64,000 nt of DNA from Flavobacterium sp. Its GTDB lineage: Bacteria > Bacteroidota > Bacteroidia > Flavobacteriales > Flavobacteriaceae. The notes under the pieces were generated by a model that was given only the letters and a program-made list of their open reading frames with translations, made no database searches and had not been told where the DNA came from. Shown piece after piece: positions 18,908 through 27,702 of this stretch. The stretch is from assembly GCA_016787805.1 (NCBI GenBank), contig JAEUTY010000018.1, positions 124,001 to 188,000 of the forward strand. The letters run 5' to 3'. Within the stretch, counting starts at the first letter, position 1. Every line of letters starts with the position of its first letter. Position numbers and translations under genes: made by a program.

Positions 18908-20182
18908 ATGAGAATTTTATTATTAGGTTCTGGCGGAAGAGAGCACGCCTTGGCATGGAAAATGCTAAAAAGTTCGAAATGTAAAACGCTTTTTGTCGCC
19001 CCAGGAAATGCTGGAACAGCGCTAATTTCATGTAATGTAGCCATTAACCCAACCGATTTTGAAGCCATTAAAAAATTTTCAATCAATGAAAAAATTGATA
19101 TGGTTGTCGTTGGTCCAGAAGATCCTTTGGTGCAAGGGATTTATGATTTTTTTAAAAATGACACCCAATTAAATCATATCCCTGTTATTGGACCTTCAAA
19201 AGTTGGAGCTCAATTGGAAGGAAGTAAAGAGTTTGCCAAACAATTTTTGGTAAGAAACAACATTCCAACAGCGGCTTACGACAGTTTTACAACAGAAACA
19301 GTAGAAAAAGGCGTTCAATTTCTGGCAACTTTGCAACCACCATATGTTTTAAAAGCAGACGGATTAGCCGCTGGAAAAGGAGTTTTAATTATTAACGATT
19401 TGAATGAAGCGCAAACTGAACTTCGCAACATGTTGGTTCATGCGAAATTTGGACAAGCTAGTGCAAAAGTTGTAATTGAAGAGTTTTTGGACGGAATTGA
19501 GCTGAGTTGCTTTGTGATAACAGACGGAAAAAATTACAAAATTCTTCCTACAGCAAAAGATTATAAACGAATAGGTGAAGGTGACACGGGTTTAAACACA
19601 GGCGGAATGGGAGCGGTTTCTCCAGTTCCATTTGTTGATACTTTTTTGATGGAAAAAATTGAAACTCGAATTGTAAAACCAACAATAGCAGGTTTACAAA
19701 ACGAAGGAATTGAATACAAAGGATTTGTTTTTATTGGTTTGATTAATGTTAAAGGCGAGCCAATGGTCATTGAGTACAATGTGCGGATGGGAGATCCAGA
19801 AACTGAGGTAGTAATGCCAAGAATTCAGTCGGATTTGGTTGCACTGTTTGAAGCTGTTGGTAACCAAAAATTAGATGAGTTTTCTGTAGAAATTGACCCA
19901 AGAAGCGCCACAACAATCATGGTGGTTTCGGGCGGATATCCTGAAGATTACGAAAAAGGGTATGAAATCGCGGGTTTGGAAAAAGTTGAAGATTCTATTG
20001 TGTTTCACGCGGGAACAACCATCAAGGATAACAAAGTGGTTACTAATGGCGGAAGAGTATTAGCAGTAACTTCGTATGGAGAAGATTTTCAAGAAGCCAT
20101 AAAAAAATCTTATCAAAATATAGAAAAACTACACTTTGATAAGATGTATTATAGAAAAGATATCGGTTTCGACTTACTTTAA
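18908..20182 (+). CDS. purD: Phosphoribosylamine-glycine ligase (PurD)
   Basis: PurD (GARS) ligates glycine to phosphoribosylamine with ATP, the second step of purine synthesis. The 424-residue chain opens with [19 protein letters not shown] and has an ATP-grasp core ([25 protein letters not shown]) and the signature [17 protein letters not shown] near 290-306. An upstream ATG at 18866 is in frame, but it lies before the -7 element, so 18908 is the start. The last 9 bases overlap the convergent small membrane protein gene. Confidence 0.97.
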   Translation: MRILLLGSGGREHALAWKMLKSSKCKTLFVAPGNAGTALISCNVAINPTDFEAIKKFSINEKIDMVVVGPEDPLVQGIYDFFKNDTQLNHIPVIGPSKVGAQLEGSKEFAKQFLVRNNIPTAAYDSFTTETVEKGVQFLATLQPPYVLKADGLAAGKGVLIINDLNEAQTELRNMLVHAKFGQASAKVVIEEFLDGIELSCFVITDGKNYKILPTAKDYKRIGEGDTGLNTGGMGAVSPVPFVDTFLMEKIETRIVKPTIAGLQNEGIEYKGFVFIGLINVKGEPMVIEYNVRMGDPETEVVMPRIQSDLVALFEAVGNQKLDEFSVEIDPRSATTIMVVSGGYPEDYEKGYEIAGLEKVEDSIVFHAGTTIKDNKVVTNGGRVLAVTSYGEDFQEAIKKSYQNIEKLHFDKMYYRKDIGFDLL

Positions 20183-20404
20183 GAATGAATGAGCCGTAGT
20201 ATCTTGATTTTCTTCGTTATTTTTTTGGTGAATAACTAATTGTTTGCACCAATAAACAATGTAGTATCCGCAAATAATCATCATTGCCCAATTAATCAAG
20301 TTAGCACCAACCCATGATGACAATTCCCAAGAACGTAACCAATCAAAAGGTTTGAATAAAAAATCGACAAAAAGAGATTGTATTGCTTCAAAAAATGCTT
20401 TCAT
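20174..20404 (-). CDS. Small conserved membrane protein, DUF6341-like
   Basis: A 76-residue protein with one clear membrane helix ([22 protein letters not shown], about residues 31-52), an amphipathic Phe/Trp-rich N-terminus ([20 protein letters not shown]) and a charged Asn/Glu-rich tail. I recall this as the flavobacterial DUF6341 family; no function is known to me. The start at 20404 is supported by an exact minus-strand -7 element at 20434-20441, which leaves the in-frame upstream start at 20467 outside the transcript. It is convergent with purD and divergent from the DUF6427-like gene. Confidence 0.7.
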   Translation of the reverse strand: MKAFFEAIQSLFVDFLFKPFDWLRSWELSSWVGANLINWAMMIICGYYIVYWCKQLVIHQKNNEENQDTTAHSFLK

Positions 20405-20433
20405 CTTTAAAATAGGTGTTATATTTACAGTCA

Positions 20434-20441
20434 CAAAAGTA
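20434..20441 (-). promoter_or_regulatory. Promoter -7 element for the DUF6341-like gene
   Basis: The minus strand reads TACTTTTG, an exact TAnnTTTG match, 29 bases upstream of the ATG at 20404. Confidence 0.55.
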
Positions 20442-20453
20442 TAAAATATCCGA

Positions 20454-21383
20454 ATGATTACAAGCATTTTTAAAAAATCTTCACCAATTAATTACACGAT
20501 TGTAGTGATACTGATGCTTTGCCTTTTTTTCTTCTGTACTTTGAAAGAAGGAAATAGGCTGAATTCACTAGCAAACATGTCGATTTCAGGGATTAACTTT
20601 ATTGTGTTTTTTGCATCATTATTTTTAACCAATTTCATTGTAAAAAAGAATGGATTGACAAAAGACAGCAGTTTTTCCATCTTATTTTTTGTACTTTTTT
20701 TGATGTTTTTTCCTTCTGTTGTCACCAATTTCAAATTGATTTTAGGCAACTTTTTTATTCTTTTGGCTCAGCGAAGATTAATTTCCTTGCAAACATTGAA
20801 AGCACCTAAAGAAAAAATTTTCGATGCTTCTTTGTGGGTTTTTGTGGCTAGCTTGTTTCACTTTTGGGCCATTTTGTTCATTATTTTGGTCTATATTTCA
20901 ATCTTTTTCCACGTTTCAAGAGACTATAGAAATTGGTTGATTCCTTTTGTTTCTTTATTTACCACAATAGTAATTTATGTTCTTTTTTCACTGATTTTGA
21001 ATCACGATATTAATCAGAATTTGTTGTCAATTGGAAGAGTTGATTTCAGAATGGACTATTTCAAAAACAATTACCAAAACTTAGCGCTATCGATGTTTGC
21101 TGTGGTATCCGTTTTCTTTCTTTTTTCAAAAATAATAGCGCTTACCAATAGACCTCTGGTGTTACAAGCTTCTTACAAAAAAGTCATTATAAGTTTTATA
21201 ATTGGAGTCATCATTTTTCTAATTTCTCCCAACAAAAGTAGTGATGTATTGTTGTTTACTTTTTTCCCTTTGGCTGTAATGGGAACCAATAACATTGAGT
21301 ATTCTAAAAACAAAATCAATCAAGAGTTAGCCATTGGCCTGACAATTATTTTGGCTTTTTGTAGTTTCTTTTTGCAATTATAA
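20454..21383 (+). CDS. Polytopic membrane protein, DUF6427-like
   Basis: A 309-residue protein with about eight to ten hydrophobic helices, beginning MITSIFKKSSPINYTIVVIL. A central motif, LILGNFFILLAQRRLISLQT (about 94-113), is followed by KEKIFDASLWVFVASLFHFW, which I recall from the flavobacterial DUF6427 family. No catalytic motif and no named function. It is divergent from the DUF6341-like gene and convergent with upp, overlapping upp's end by 6 bases. Confidence 0.72.
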   Translation: MITSIFKKSSPINYTIVVILMLCLFFFCTLKEGNRLNSLANMSISGINFIVFFASLFLTNFIVKKNGLTKDSSFSILFFVLFLMFFPSVVTNFKLILGNFFILLAQRRLISLQTLKAPKEKIFDASLWVFVASLFHFWAILFIILVYISIFFHVSRDYRNWLIPFVSLFTTIVIYVLFSLILNHDINQNLLSIGRVDFRMDYFKNNYQNLALSMFAVVSVFFLFSKIIALTNRPLVLQASYKKVIISFIIGVIIFLISPNKSSDVLLFTFFPLAVMGTNNIEYSKNKINQELAIGLTIILAFCSFFLQL

Positions 21384-22031
21384 TTTGCTTCCGTAAGCCA
21401 AATCACCAGCATCGCCCAAACCAGGAACAATGTAGTTTTTTTCGTTAAGATGATCATCAATAGCCGCGACCCACAAATGACAATTATCCGGAAGATTTTT
21501 CTCTAAATAGGCAATTCCTTCTGGTGCAGCAATTACTACAGCAATGTGAATTTCTTTGGGTTTTTGTTCTAAATGCAACTTGTGTAAAACAGCAACAATC
21601 GATTGTCCTGTTGCTAACATTGGATCAATTAGGATTAAATTTTTGTTTTCAAACGAAGGAGCGGCTTGGTATTCGACTAAAATTTCAAAAAAATCATCAT
21701 TGTTTGGATGATGACGATAGGCCGAAACAAATCCGTTTTCCGCATTATCAAAAATATTCATAAAACCAGTATGAAGCGCCAAACCTGCTCTAAGAATGGA
21801 GCACAAAACCACATTGTCAGCAACAGTTGTGGTAGGCTTGATTCCGAGTGGAGTCGGAACATCAATGTTTTTGTATTCTAGCGTTTTGCTCAATTCATAG
21901 GCCATAATTTCACCAATACGCTCAATGTTTTTGCGAAAACGCATGCTGTCTTTTTGAATGGAAACATCGCGAATTTGCGCCAAGAAATGATTTAAAACAC
22001 TGTTATTTTCGGAGATATTATGAATAATCAT
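21378..22031 (-). CDS. upp: Uracil phosphoribosyltransferase (Upp)
   Basis: Upp makes UMP from uracil and PRPP in pyrimidine salvage. The 217-residue protein has the PRPP-binding LILIDPMLATGQSI and the C-terminal uracil-binding YIVPGLGDAGDLAYG. VVLCSILRAGLALHTGF is also typical. The start is placed at 22031 (MIIHNISENN) rather than 22094, because the upstream residues are Phe-rich and cross the promoter region of the divergent gene. This gene is monocistronic by position, flanked by convergent and divergent neighbours. Confidence 0.95.
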   Translation of the reverse strand: MIIHNISENNSVLNHFLAQIRDVSIQKDSMRFRKNIERIGEIMAYELSKTLEYKNIDVPTPLGIKPTTTVADNVVLCSILRAGLALHTGFMNIFDNAENGFVSAYRHHPNNDDFFEILVEYQAAPSFENKNLILIDPMLATGQSIVAVLHKLHLEQKPKEIHIAVVIAAPEGIAYLEKNLPDNCHLWVAAIDDHLNEKNYIVPGLGDAGDLAYGSKL

Positions 22032-22069
22032 GAAGTAAAATTTAAATAGGAAGGTAAAGGTATAAAAAC

Positions 22070-22077
22070 TATCTTTG
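22070..22077 (+). promoter_or_regulatory. Promoter -7 element for the DUF4254-GT9 operon
   Basis: TATCTTTG exactly matches TAnnTTTG, 18 bases before the ATG at 22096. The alternative TTG start at 22075 is within it and is rejected. Confidence 0.6.
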
Positions 22078-22095
22078 CAAAAAAATTTTACCACT

Positions 22096-22701
22096 ATGTT
22101 TTCAAAATTTGCCTACTCGATATTTGAACAAAGTATTAAAGATTACCACGTTCACGACAATGTAGATCAACCCATTAGCAATCCGTATCCTAAAGATCAA
22201 ATCGAACATTTATTGTATTTCAAAAATTGGATTGATACTGTTCAATGGCATTTTGAAGACATTATTCGTGATCCAAATATTGATCCTGCTGCTGCTTTGG
22301 TTTTGAAAAGAAGAATCGATGCGTCAAATCAAGAACGTACTGATATGGTAGAATATATTGATAGTTATTTCCTTCAAAAATACGCACACACAGAAGTAAA
22401 ATCTTCGGCAAAAATCAATTCTGAAAGTCCAGCTTGGGCCATCGATCGTTTATCAATTTTGGCTTTGAAAATTTACCATATGAATGAAGAAGCTACTCGT
22501 GTAGATGCTTCACAAGATCACCGTGATAAATGCCAAGCCAAATTGAACATTCTTTTAGAGCAACGCACCGATTTGTCTACAGCGATTGATGATTTGTTGA
22601 TGGATATTGAAAATGGCGACAAATTCATGAAAGTGTACAAACAAATGAAAATGTACAACGACGACGATTTGAACCCGGTTTTATACCAAAACAAGAAGTA
22701 A
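22096..22701 (+). CDS. DUF4254 family protein
   Basis: A 201-residue mostly helical, soluble protein beginning MFSKFAYSIFEQSIKDYHVH and containing NWIDTVQWHFEDIIRDPNID and WAIDRLSILALKIYHMNEEA. I recognise this as DUF4254, found in Bacteroidota next to GT9 glycosyltransferases, as here (12 bases upstream of one). No signal peptide or membrane helix. The function is not established to my knowledge; the pairing suggests a role in LPS core or other heptosyl-type transfer. Conserved Asp, Glu and His residues are present, but no known catalytic motif. Confidence 0.82.
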   Translation: MFSKFAYSIFEQSIKDYHVHDNVDQPISNPYPKDQIEHLLYFKNWIDTVQWHFEDIIRDPNIDPAAALVLKRRIDASNQERTDMVEYIDSYFLQKYAHTEVKSSAKINSESPAWAIDRLSILALKIYHMNEEATRVDASQDHRDKCQAKLNILLEQRTDLSTAIDDLLMDIENGDKFMKVYKQMKMYNDDDLNPVLYQNKK

Positions 22702-22713
22702 GTTCGAGTCATT

Positions 22714-23757
22714 TTGCCTCACAAAATTCAACATATAGCCGTCATTCGACTGTCTGCCATGGGCGACGTTGCCATGACGGTTCCTGTTATTTTGGCTTTG
22801 GTCGATCAACATCCTGAAGTGAAAATTACAGTGGTTTCTCGACCTTTTTTTAAACCTCTTTTCTCGAACATTCCCAACGTACATTTCTTTTCGGTTCATA
22901 CGCACCACCAACACAAAGGCCTTTTTGGATTGTTTCGATTGTACCGCGATTTAAAAAAGCTCAAAGTTGATTACATTGCTGATTTACACAACGTTTTGCG
23001 TTCAAAAGTTATTCGCACATTATTTGCCTTGAGCGGAAAAAAAATAGCATTTACCGATAAAGGAAGAACCGAAAAAGCAGCTTTGACGCGATTGAAAGAT
23101 AAAGTTTTTCAACCTGTAAAACCGATGATTGAACGACATATTGCCACGTTTGAATCACTAGGTTTTCCCATTGAAATGAAACAACCTTATTTTTTAGCAA
23201 AAGAAATAATTCCGTTGAGAGTACAACAAATTTTGGGTGAAAAAAATCAAAAATGGCTCGGAATTGCTCCGTTTGCCCATTACGAAAGTAAAACCTATCC
23301 AATTGATTTGATGAAAAAAGTCATTGATGCGTTGGCTCAAAATTCATCGCTCAAAATTATCCTTTTAGGTGGCGGAAAAGAAGAAGCTGAAGTATTGGAA
23401 AACCTAGCAAAACACTATCAAAATTGCTACAACTTTGCAGGCATTATGTCGTTTGAACACGAATTACAACTCATTTCCAACCTCGACGCTATGCTTTCCA
23501 TGGACAGTGGCAACGCGCATCTTTCTGCCTTGTTTGGTGTTCCAACGATTACACTTTGGGGCGCAACGCATCCGTACACTGGTTTTGCTCCGTACAATCA
23601 ACCTTTTGATAATTGCTTGGTTTCGGATAGAGAACAATTCCCATGGTTACCCACGTCCATTTATGGAAATAAAAAAGTAGAAGGTTATGAAGAGGCGATG
23701 CGGACCATTTCGTTCGAAACAGTGGTAGAAAAAGTCAACGCTGCACTTTATAAATAA
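22714..23757 (+). CDS. GT9 family glycosyltransferase (heptosyltransferase-like)
   Basis: A 347-residue GT-B enzyme of family 9 (heptosyltransferases, LPS core). It has IAVIRLSAMGDVAMTVPVIL at the N-terminus, ADLHNVLRSKVI and WLGIAPFAHYESKTYP, and the family-specific MDSGNAHLSALFGVPTITLW near 264-283. The start is probably TTG at 22714; the only upstream in-frame codons before the stop are not ATG. It follows the DUF4254 gene and is probably co-transcribed. Its end overlaps the convergent hypothetical gene by 10 bases. Donor and acceptor are unknown. Confidence 0.92.
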   Translation: MPHKIQHIAVIRLSAMGDVAMTVPVILALVDQHPEVKITVVSRPFFKPLFSNIPNVHFFSVHTHHQHKGLFGLFRLYRDLKKLKVDYIADLHNVLRSKVIRTLFALSGKKIAFTDKGRTEKAALTRLKDKVFQPVKPMIERHIATFESLGFPIEMKQPYFLAKEIIPLRVQQILGEKNQKWLGIAPFAHYESKTYPIDLMKKVIDALAQNSSLKIILLGGGKEEAEVLENLAKHYQNCYNFAGIMSFEHELQLISNLDAMLSMDSGNAHLSALFGVPTITLWGATHPYTGFAPYNQPFDNCLVSDREQFPWLPTSIYGNKKVEGYEEAMRTISFETVVEKVNAALYK

Positions 23758-24059
23758 ATTCTTTCGTCGCGACAACGCTCTAAAATGTAGTTTTTCAAAT
23801 TGGAAATTGTGGCTTGATAATTGGGTGCTTCAAATCCAAATCGTTCGTGTTCCATCTGTTCTTTTTCGATAGCATTGCAACCTTTGACAACTTCTTTCAA
23901 CATGTCGAGCATAATCAACTGTTTGTTGTTGTCTTTTTCAAATTTGAAATCCACAATCTCATCTTCCAAACGCTCACAATAATCCAAAAGCTCTTGAACC
24001 TCAGGCTCATCAAGCAAATCTTGCGCTTTTTTAAAAATATCGAACTTATTTTTCATCAT
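23748..24059 (-). CDS. Conserved hypothetical protein, acidic and helical
   Basis: Not recognised by name. The 103-residue soluble protein is highly charged and helical, with heptad-like stretches (EVQELLDYCERLEDEIVDFK) and a C-terminal NYILERCRDERIYL. No signal peptide, membrane helix or known catalytic motif. Codon use and frame closure by a convergent gene make it a real gene. The second Met at 24056 could be the start. The last 10 bases overlap the GT9 gene, so the two transcripts converge. Confidence 0.7.
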   Translation of the reverse strand: MMKNKFDIFKKAQDLLDEPEVQELLDYCERLEDEIVDFKFEKDNNKQLIMLDMLKEVVKGCNAIEKEQMEHERFGFEAPNYQATISNLKNYILERCRDERIYL

Positions 24060-24129
24060 TTAAAAAGCAATGACAATTACAACGTCAAAATTCAAAAGAA
24101 GTTGAATTAACTAGAAAAACACCATTTTT

Positions 24130-25185
24130 TTAAACATCATCAAAATCGACAAAAATCTCGCTCGATGTTGGATGCGCTTGACACGTTAAAATCAAACCAT
24201 CAGCTACTTCTTTATCTGTTAAAATAGAATTCTTTTTCATTTCGGCTGTTCCTTTGGAAATCCGGGCTAAACAACTACTACAAATTCCTCCTTGACACGA
24301 ATAAGGCGCGTCAATGCCTTGTTTTAAAGCTGCTTCCAACAAAGTTTGCTTCTGACTCATTTCAAAAGTGGTTTCTTCATCGTCAACCAAAACCGTGATT
24401 TTGGTATGACCATTTCCTGAACTTGCTGTAGTATTTTCATCAGATGACGAAGTAGAAAACAACTCAAATTTGATGTTTTTATCGGCAACGTTGTGTTCTT
24501 TTAAAACCGAAGTGACCAGATTAATCATTTCTTCTGGGCCACATAAATAAAACTTATCGAACTCTTTTTCCTTGTGTTTGTTGTTCAACACAAAATTTAC
24601 ATTGGCTTTGTCAATTCGACCAAAAAGTTCGCCTTCAACTTTGGCTTGACTGTAAGCATAATGTACAAAAAAACGTCCTACGTATTTCAATTGCAGTTGA
24701 TGCAATTGTTCGTGAAAAATAGTGTCGTTGGGCGATTTATTTCCGTAAACTAAAACAAAAGTACTATTGGGTTCGCTTTCTAAAACCGATTGTAAAATCG
24801 ACATTACAGGTGTAATTCCACTTCCAGCTACAAATCCGGCATAGTTTTTTTGACGATCTATTTGGGGTTCAAATACAAATTTTCCTTCCGGAACGCCGAC
24901 TTCTAAGATGTCGCCTGCTTTTAAATTTTGATTGGCGAAGGTTGAAAAATGGCCATTTTTTACCGATTTAATAGCAATTCGCAATTCGCCACTGTTTGGA
25001 GATGAACAAACCGAATACGCTCTACGAATTTCTTTTCCGTCTAAAGTAAGTTTTAAATTAACGTATTGTCCTGCAACAAATTGATAAGCAGTTTTTAGTT
25101 CATCAGGAACTGAAAAAACAACCGAAATAGCATTGGAAGTTTCTTTTTTAACTTCTTTTATATGTAATTTATAAAATGATGACAT
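24130..25185 (-). CDS. PaaE-like flavin/iron-sulfur oxidoreductase
   Basis: A 351-residue two-part electron-transfer protein. Residues 1-235 form a ferredoxin-NADP reductase unit with the FAD-binding RRAYSVCSSP (about 54-63), GSGITPVMSILQ for NAD(P)H, and FYLCGPEEMI. Residues 255-351 form a plant-type ferredoxin domain with YSCQGGICSSCLARISKG and a distal LTCQAHP, giving the four Cys ligands of a [2Fe-2S] cluster. The closest known architecture is PaaE, the reductase of phenylacetyl-CoA epoxidase, but no other paa gene is nearby, so its partner oxygenase is unknown. It has its own promoter at 25202-25209. Confidence 0.88.
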   Translation of the reverse strand: MSSFYKLHIKEVKKETSNAISVVFSVPDELKTAYQFVAGQYVNLKLTLDGKEIRRAYSVCSSPNSGELRIAIKSVKNGHFSTFANQNLKAGDILEVGVPEGKFVFEPQIDRQKNYAGFVAGSGITPVMSILQSVLESEPNSTFVLVYGNKSPNDTIFHEQLHQLQLKYVGRFFVHYAYSQAKVEGELFGRIDKANVNFVLNNKHKEKEFDKFYLCGPEEMINLVTSVLKEHNVADKNIKFELFSTSSSDENTTASSGNGHTKITVLVDDEETTFEMSQKQTLLEAALKQGIDAPYSCQGGICSSCLARISKGTAEMKKNSILTDKEVADGLILTCQAHPTSSEIFVDFDDV

Positions 25186-25201
25186 GAATTTGAATTTTTC
25201 A

Positions 25202-25209
25202 CAAAGGTA
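25202..25209 (-). promoter_or_regulatory. Promoter -7 element for the PaaE-like gene
   Basis: The minus strand reads TACCTTTG, an exact TAnnTTTG match, 16 bases before the ATG at 25185. Confidence 0.6.
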
Positions 25210-25242
25210 AGAAATAGCGCCAATTTAATTTGTATGAAAACT

Positions 25243-25272
25243 TTGAAAAACATGTAACAATTTTTACTTTCG
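25243..25272 (+). promoter_or_regulatory. Promoter for the ABC transporter operon
   Basis: A -33 TTG at 25243-25245, 19-base spacer, then TACTTTCG at 25265-25272 (one mismatch to TAnnTTTG). It is 32 bases before the permease ATG at 25305. Confidence 0.6.
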
Positions 25273-25304
25273 GCAAACTAATCGTTCAACTAAACAACCA
25301 AAAT

Positions 25305-26774
25305 ATGTTCAAACATTTTATTCGCTTAGAGTGGAAATCTTTTTTCCGTTCAGCTTCGATGGGAACTAATTTAGCCATGAAAATCCTAATGGGTTTTTTG
25401 GTGCTCTATTTCATTGTTCTTTTTTGTATAGCTGGAGTAGCAACTTTTTTTGCTATTAAAGAAGAACTTCATTTAGAACCACTTTCCATTATCAACAAAT
25501 TCATGATTTATTATCTGGTAGTTGATTTGGTTTTTAGGTATTTTCTCCAACAAATGCCAGTAATGAACATTAAACCGTTGTTGACTTTAAACATCAAAAA
25601 GGGAACAATAGTTCATTTTGCATTAGGTAAAACAGCATTGTCATTTTTTAATTGGTTACATGCTTTTTTCTTTATTCCATTTACGATTGTTTTGCTTACG
25701 CAAGGCTACGGATTTAATTCAATTTTGTGGCATTTGGGAATATTTGCTCTCATTTATTGCAACAATTTTCTTAACATCATCATCAACAACAAAGACGGAA
25801 TTTTTTACGCGGTTCTCGCACTTGTTGTAGGATTAGGAGCAGCGCAATACTATCAAGTTTTTGATATAACTACTTATACAGTGCCATTTTTTCAAGCCAT
25901 GTACACCATGCCAGCGGTATTTTTGATTCCTGTTGCCGTCTTAATCGGATTGTACTATTTTGCTTTTAATTATTTCAAAAAACGCTTGAATTTAGACGAA
26001 GGGTTGGCTAAAAAAAGCGACTTTGCCAAAACGGAGAATTATACTTGGCTTAACCAATTCGGTACATTAGGAACGTTTTTGAAAAACGATATTCGTTTAT
26101 TGAAAAGAAACAAACGTTCGCGTACTACTTTGATAATGAGTTTTATTTTTATTTTTTATGGCCTACTTTTTTATACACAACCTATAGAAGCTTATGACAA
26201 TCCGGCTATGAAAGTATTTGCGGGAATATTTGTATCTGGAGGATTTTTGTTCACTTTTGGGCAATTCATACCAAGCTGGGATAGCGCGTATTACCAACTG
26301 ATGATGAGTCAAAATATCCCGTATAAAGATTACATCAAATCCAAATGGTGGTTGATGGTAATTGGGACAGTTATCTCAACTATTTTGGCTTCTTTTTACT
26401 TGTTTTTTGGATTACACACCTATTTGATTATTGTGGTTGCCGCCATATTCAACGTTGGTGTAAACTCACATTTGGTAATGTTGGGCGGTGCTTTTGTGAA
26501 AACGCCGATCGATTTAACAACATCCAAACAAGCATTTGGTGATAAGCAAGCCTTTAATATGAAAACGATGTTGATTGCAATTCCAAAAATGCTTTTACCA
26601 ATGGCTTTATACGCGGCGGGATATTATTTGTTTTCGCCAAATATTGGATTGCTTTTTGTAGCTCTGGCAGGCATTCTGGGTTTTGCTTTTAGAAATTACA
26701 TGTTTTCTAAAATCGAAAAAATCTACAAAACCGAAAAATACGCTACCATTGCTGCTTACAAGCAGAAAAGTTAG
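25305..26774 (+). CDS. ABC transporter permease, DUF5687-like
   Basis: A 489-residue membrane protein with about 12 helices. It starts MFKHFIRLEWKSFFRSASMG and contains FNWLHAFFFIPFTIVLLTQG and FLKNDIRLLKRNKRSRTTLI, which I recall from the Bacteroidota DUF5687 family of ABC-2-like permeases. It lies 40 bases before a matching ATPase gene, so together they form a transporter of unknown substrate. The ATG at 25305 is chosen because the longer reading from 25230 would start upstream of the promoter. Confidence 0.82.
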   Translation: MFKHFIRLEWKSFFRSASMGTNLAMKILMGFLVLYFIVLFCIAGVATFFAIKEELHLEPLSIINKFMIYYLVVDLVFRYFLQQMPVMNIKPLLTLNIKKGTIVHFALGKTALSFFNWLHAFFFIPFTIVLLTQGYGFNSILWHLGIFALIYCNNFLNIIINNKDGIFYAVLALVVGLGAAQYYQVFDITTYTVPFFQAMYTMPAVFLIPVAVLIGLYYFAFNYFKKRLNLDEGLAKKSDFAKTENYTWLNQFGTLGTFLKNDIRLLKRNKRSRTTLIMSFIFIFYGLLFYTQPIEAYDNPAMKVFAGIFVSGGFLFTFGQFIPSWDSAYYQLMMSQNIPYKDYIKSKWWLMVIGTVISTILASFYLFFGLHTYLIIVVAAIFNVGVNSHLVMLGGAFVKTPIDLTTSKQAFGDKQAFNMKTMLIAIPKMLLPMALYAAGYYLFSPNIGLLFVALAGILGFAFRNYMFSKIEKIYKTEKYATIAAYKQKS

Positions 26775-26814
26775 TTTTTTAATCAACCAATCACCTCACT
26801 AATTACTAAACAAA

Positions 26815-27513
26815 ATGATACAAGCAAATAACTTAAGCAAAACGTATAACAACGGAGTAAAAGTACTCAACATAACTAATCTTGAAATTCCAAAAGGACA
26901 AAGTTTCGGATTAGTAGGCAACAACGGAGCTGGAAAAACGACTTTTTTTAGTTTGTTGTTGGATTTGATTGAACCCACAACAGGAAGTATCAAAAACAAA
27001 GGAATTCAAGTCAATACTAGCGAAGCATGGAAACCTTTCACTTCTGCCTTTATTGATGAAAGTTTCTTAATAGGTTATTTAACCGCTGAAGAATATTTTT
27101 ACTTTATTGGTGATTTACGAGGTCAAAATAAAGCCGATGTTGATGCTTTGCTACAAAAACACGAAGAATTTTTTAATGGAGAAATTTTAAACAGTAAAAA
27201 ATACTTGCGCGATTTATCCAAAGGAAACATGAAGAAAGCCGGAATAATTGCTGCTTTAATTGGAAATCCTGAAGTGGTTATTTTAGATGAACCTTTTGCC
27301 AATTTAGATCCAACAACAGTCAATCGATTAAAAAAAATCATCAAGGAAATTGCCGATGATCCGAATCGAACCGTGTTGGTTTCGTCGCACGATTTAGTAC
27401 ACACAGTTGAAGTTTGTAACAGAATCGTTGCTTTGCATTTGGGTGAAGTTGTAAAGGATATTCAAACTTCTCCAGAAACATTAAAAGAACTAGAAGCTTT
27501 TTTTGCAGTGTAA
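26815..27513 (+). CDS. ABC transporter ATP-binding protein
   Basis: A 232-residue ATPase subunit. Walker A is GNNGAGKTT (about residues 35-43), the signature is LSKGNMKKAGI (a variant of LSGGQ, as common in ABC-2 drug/export ATPases), Walker B is VVILDEPFANLDP, and the H-loop is VSSHD. It is the partner of the DUF5687-like permease upstream. The substrate is unknown. Confidence 0.94.
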   Translation: MIQANNLSKTYNNGVKVLNITNLEIPKGQSFGLVGNNGAGKTTFFSLLLDLIEPTTGSIKNKGIQVNTSEAWKPFTSAFIDESFLIGYLTAEEYFYFIGDLRGQNKADVDALLQKHEEFFNGEILNSKKYLRDLSKGNMKKAGIIAALIGNPEVVILDEPFANLDPTTVNRLKKIIKEIADDPNRTVLVSSHDLVHTVEVCNRIVALHLGEVVKDIQTSPETLKELEAFFAV

Positions 27514-27702
27514 TTTTTGTTTAAAAAGGTTGAAAAGAAGGTTAAAAAAAGCAATCGTTTTCTTTTTTTGAGGCCAAACAGCCAAGCAATCTTACTATAA
27601 AAAAACCACATTTTTTTTCGCTATATCAAAAAGAAACGTATTTTTACCAGTTAGTTATACTAAAATTGACTTTTAAGAGTTAATATAAAAAACGTTTTTA
27701 CA

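Noticed and set aside
22075-22095. Upstream TTG start for the DUF4254 gene
   Set aside because: It is part of the -7 element TATCTTTG; the ATG at 22096 gives the expected N-terminus.
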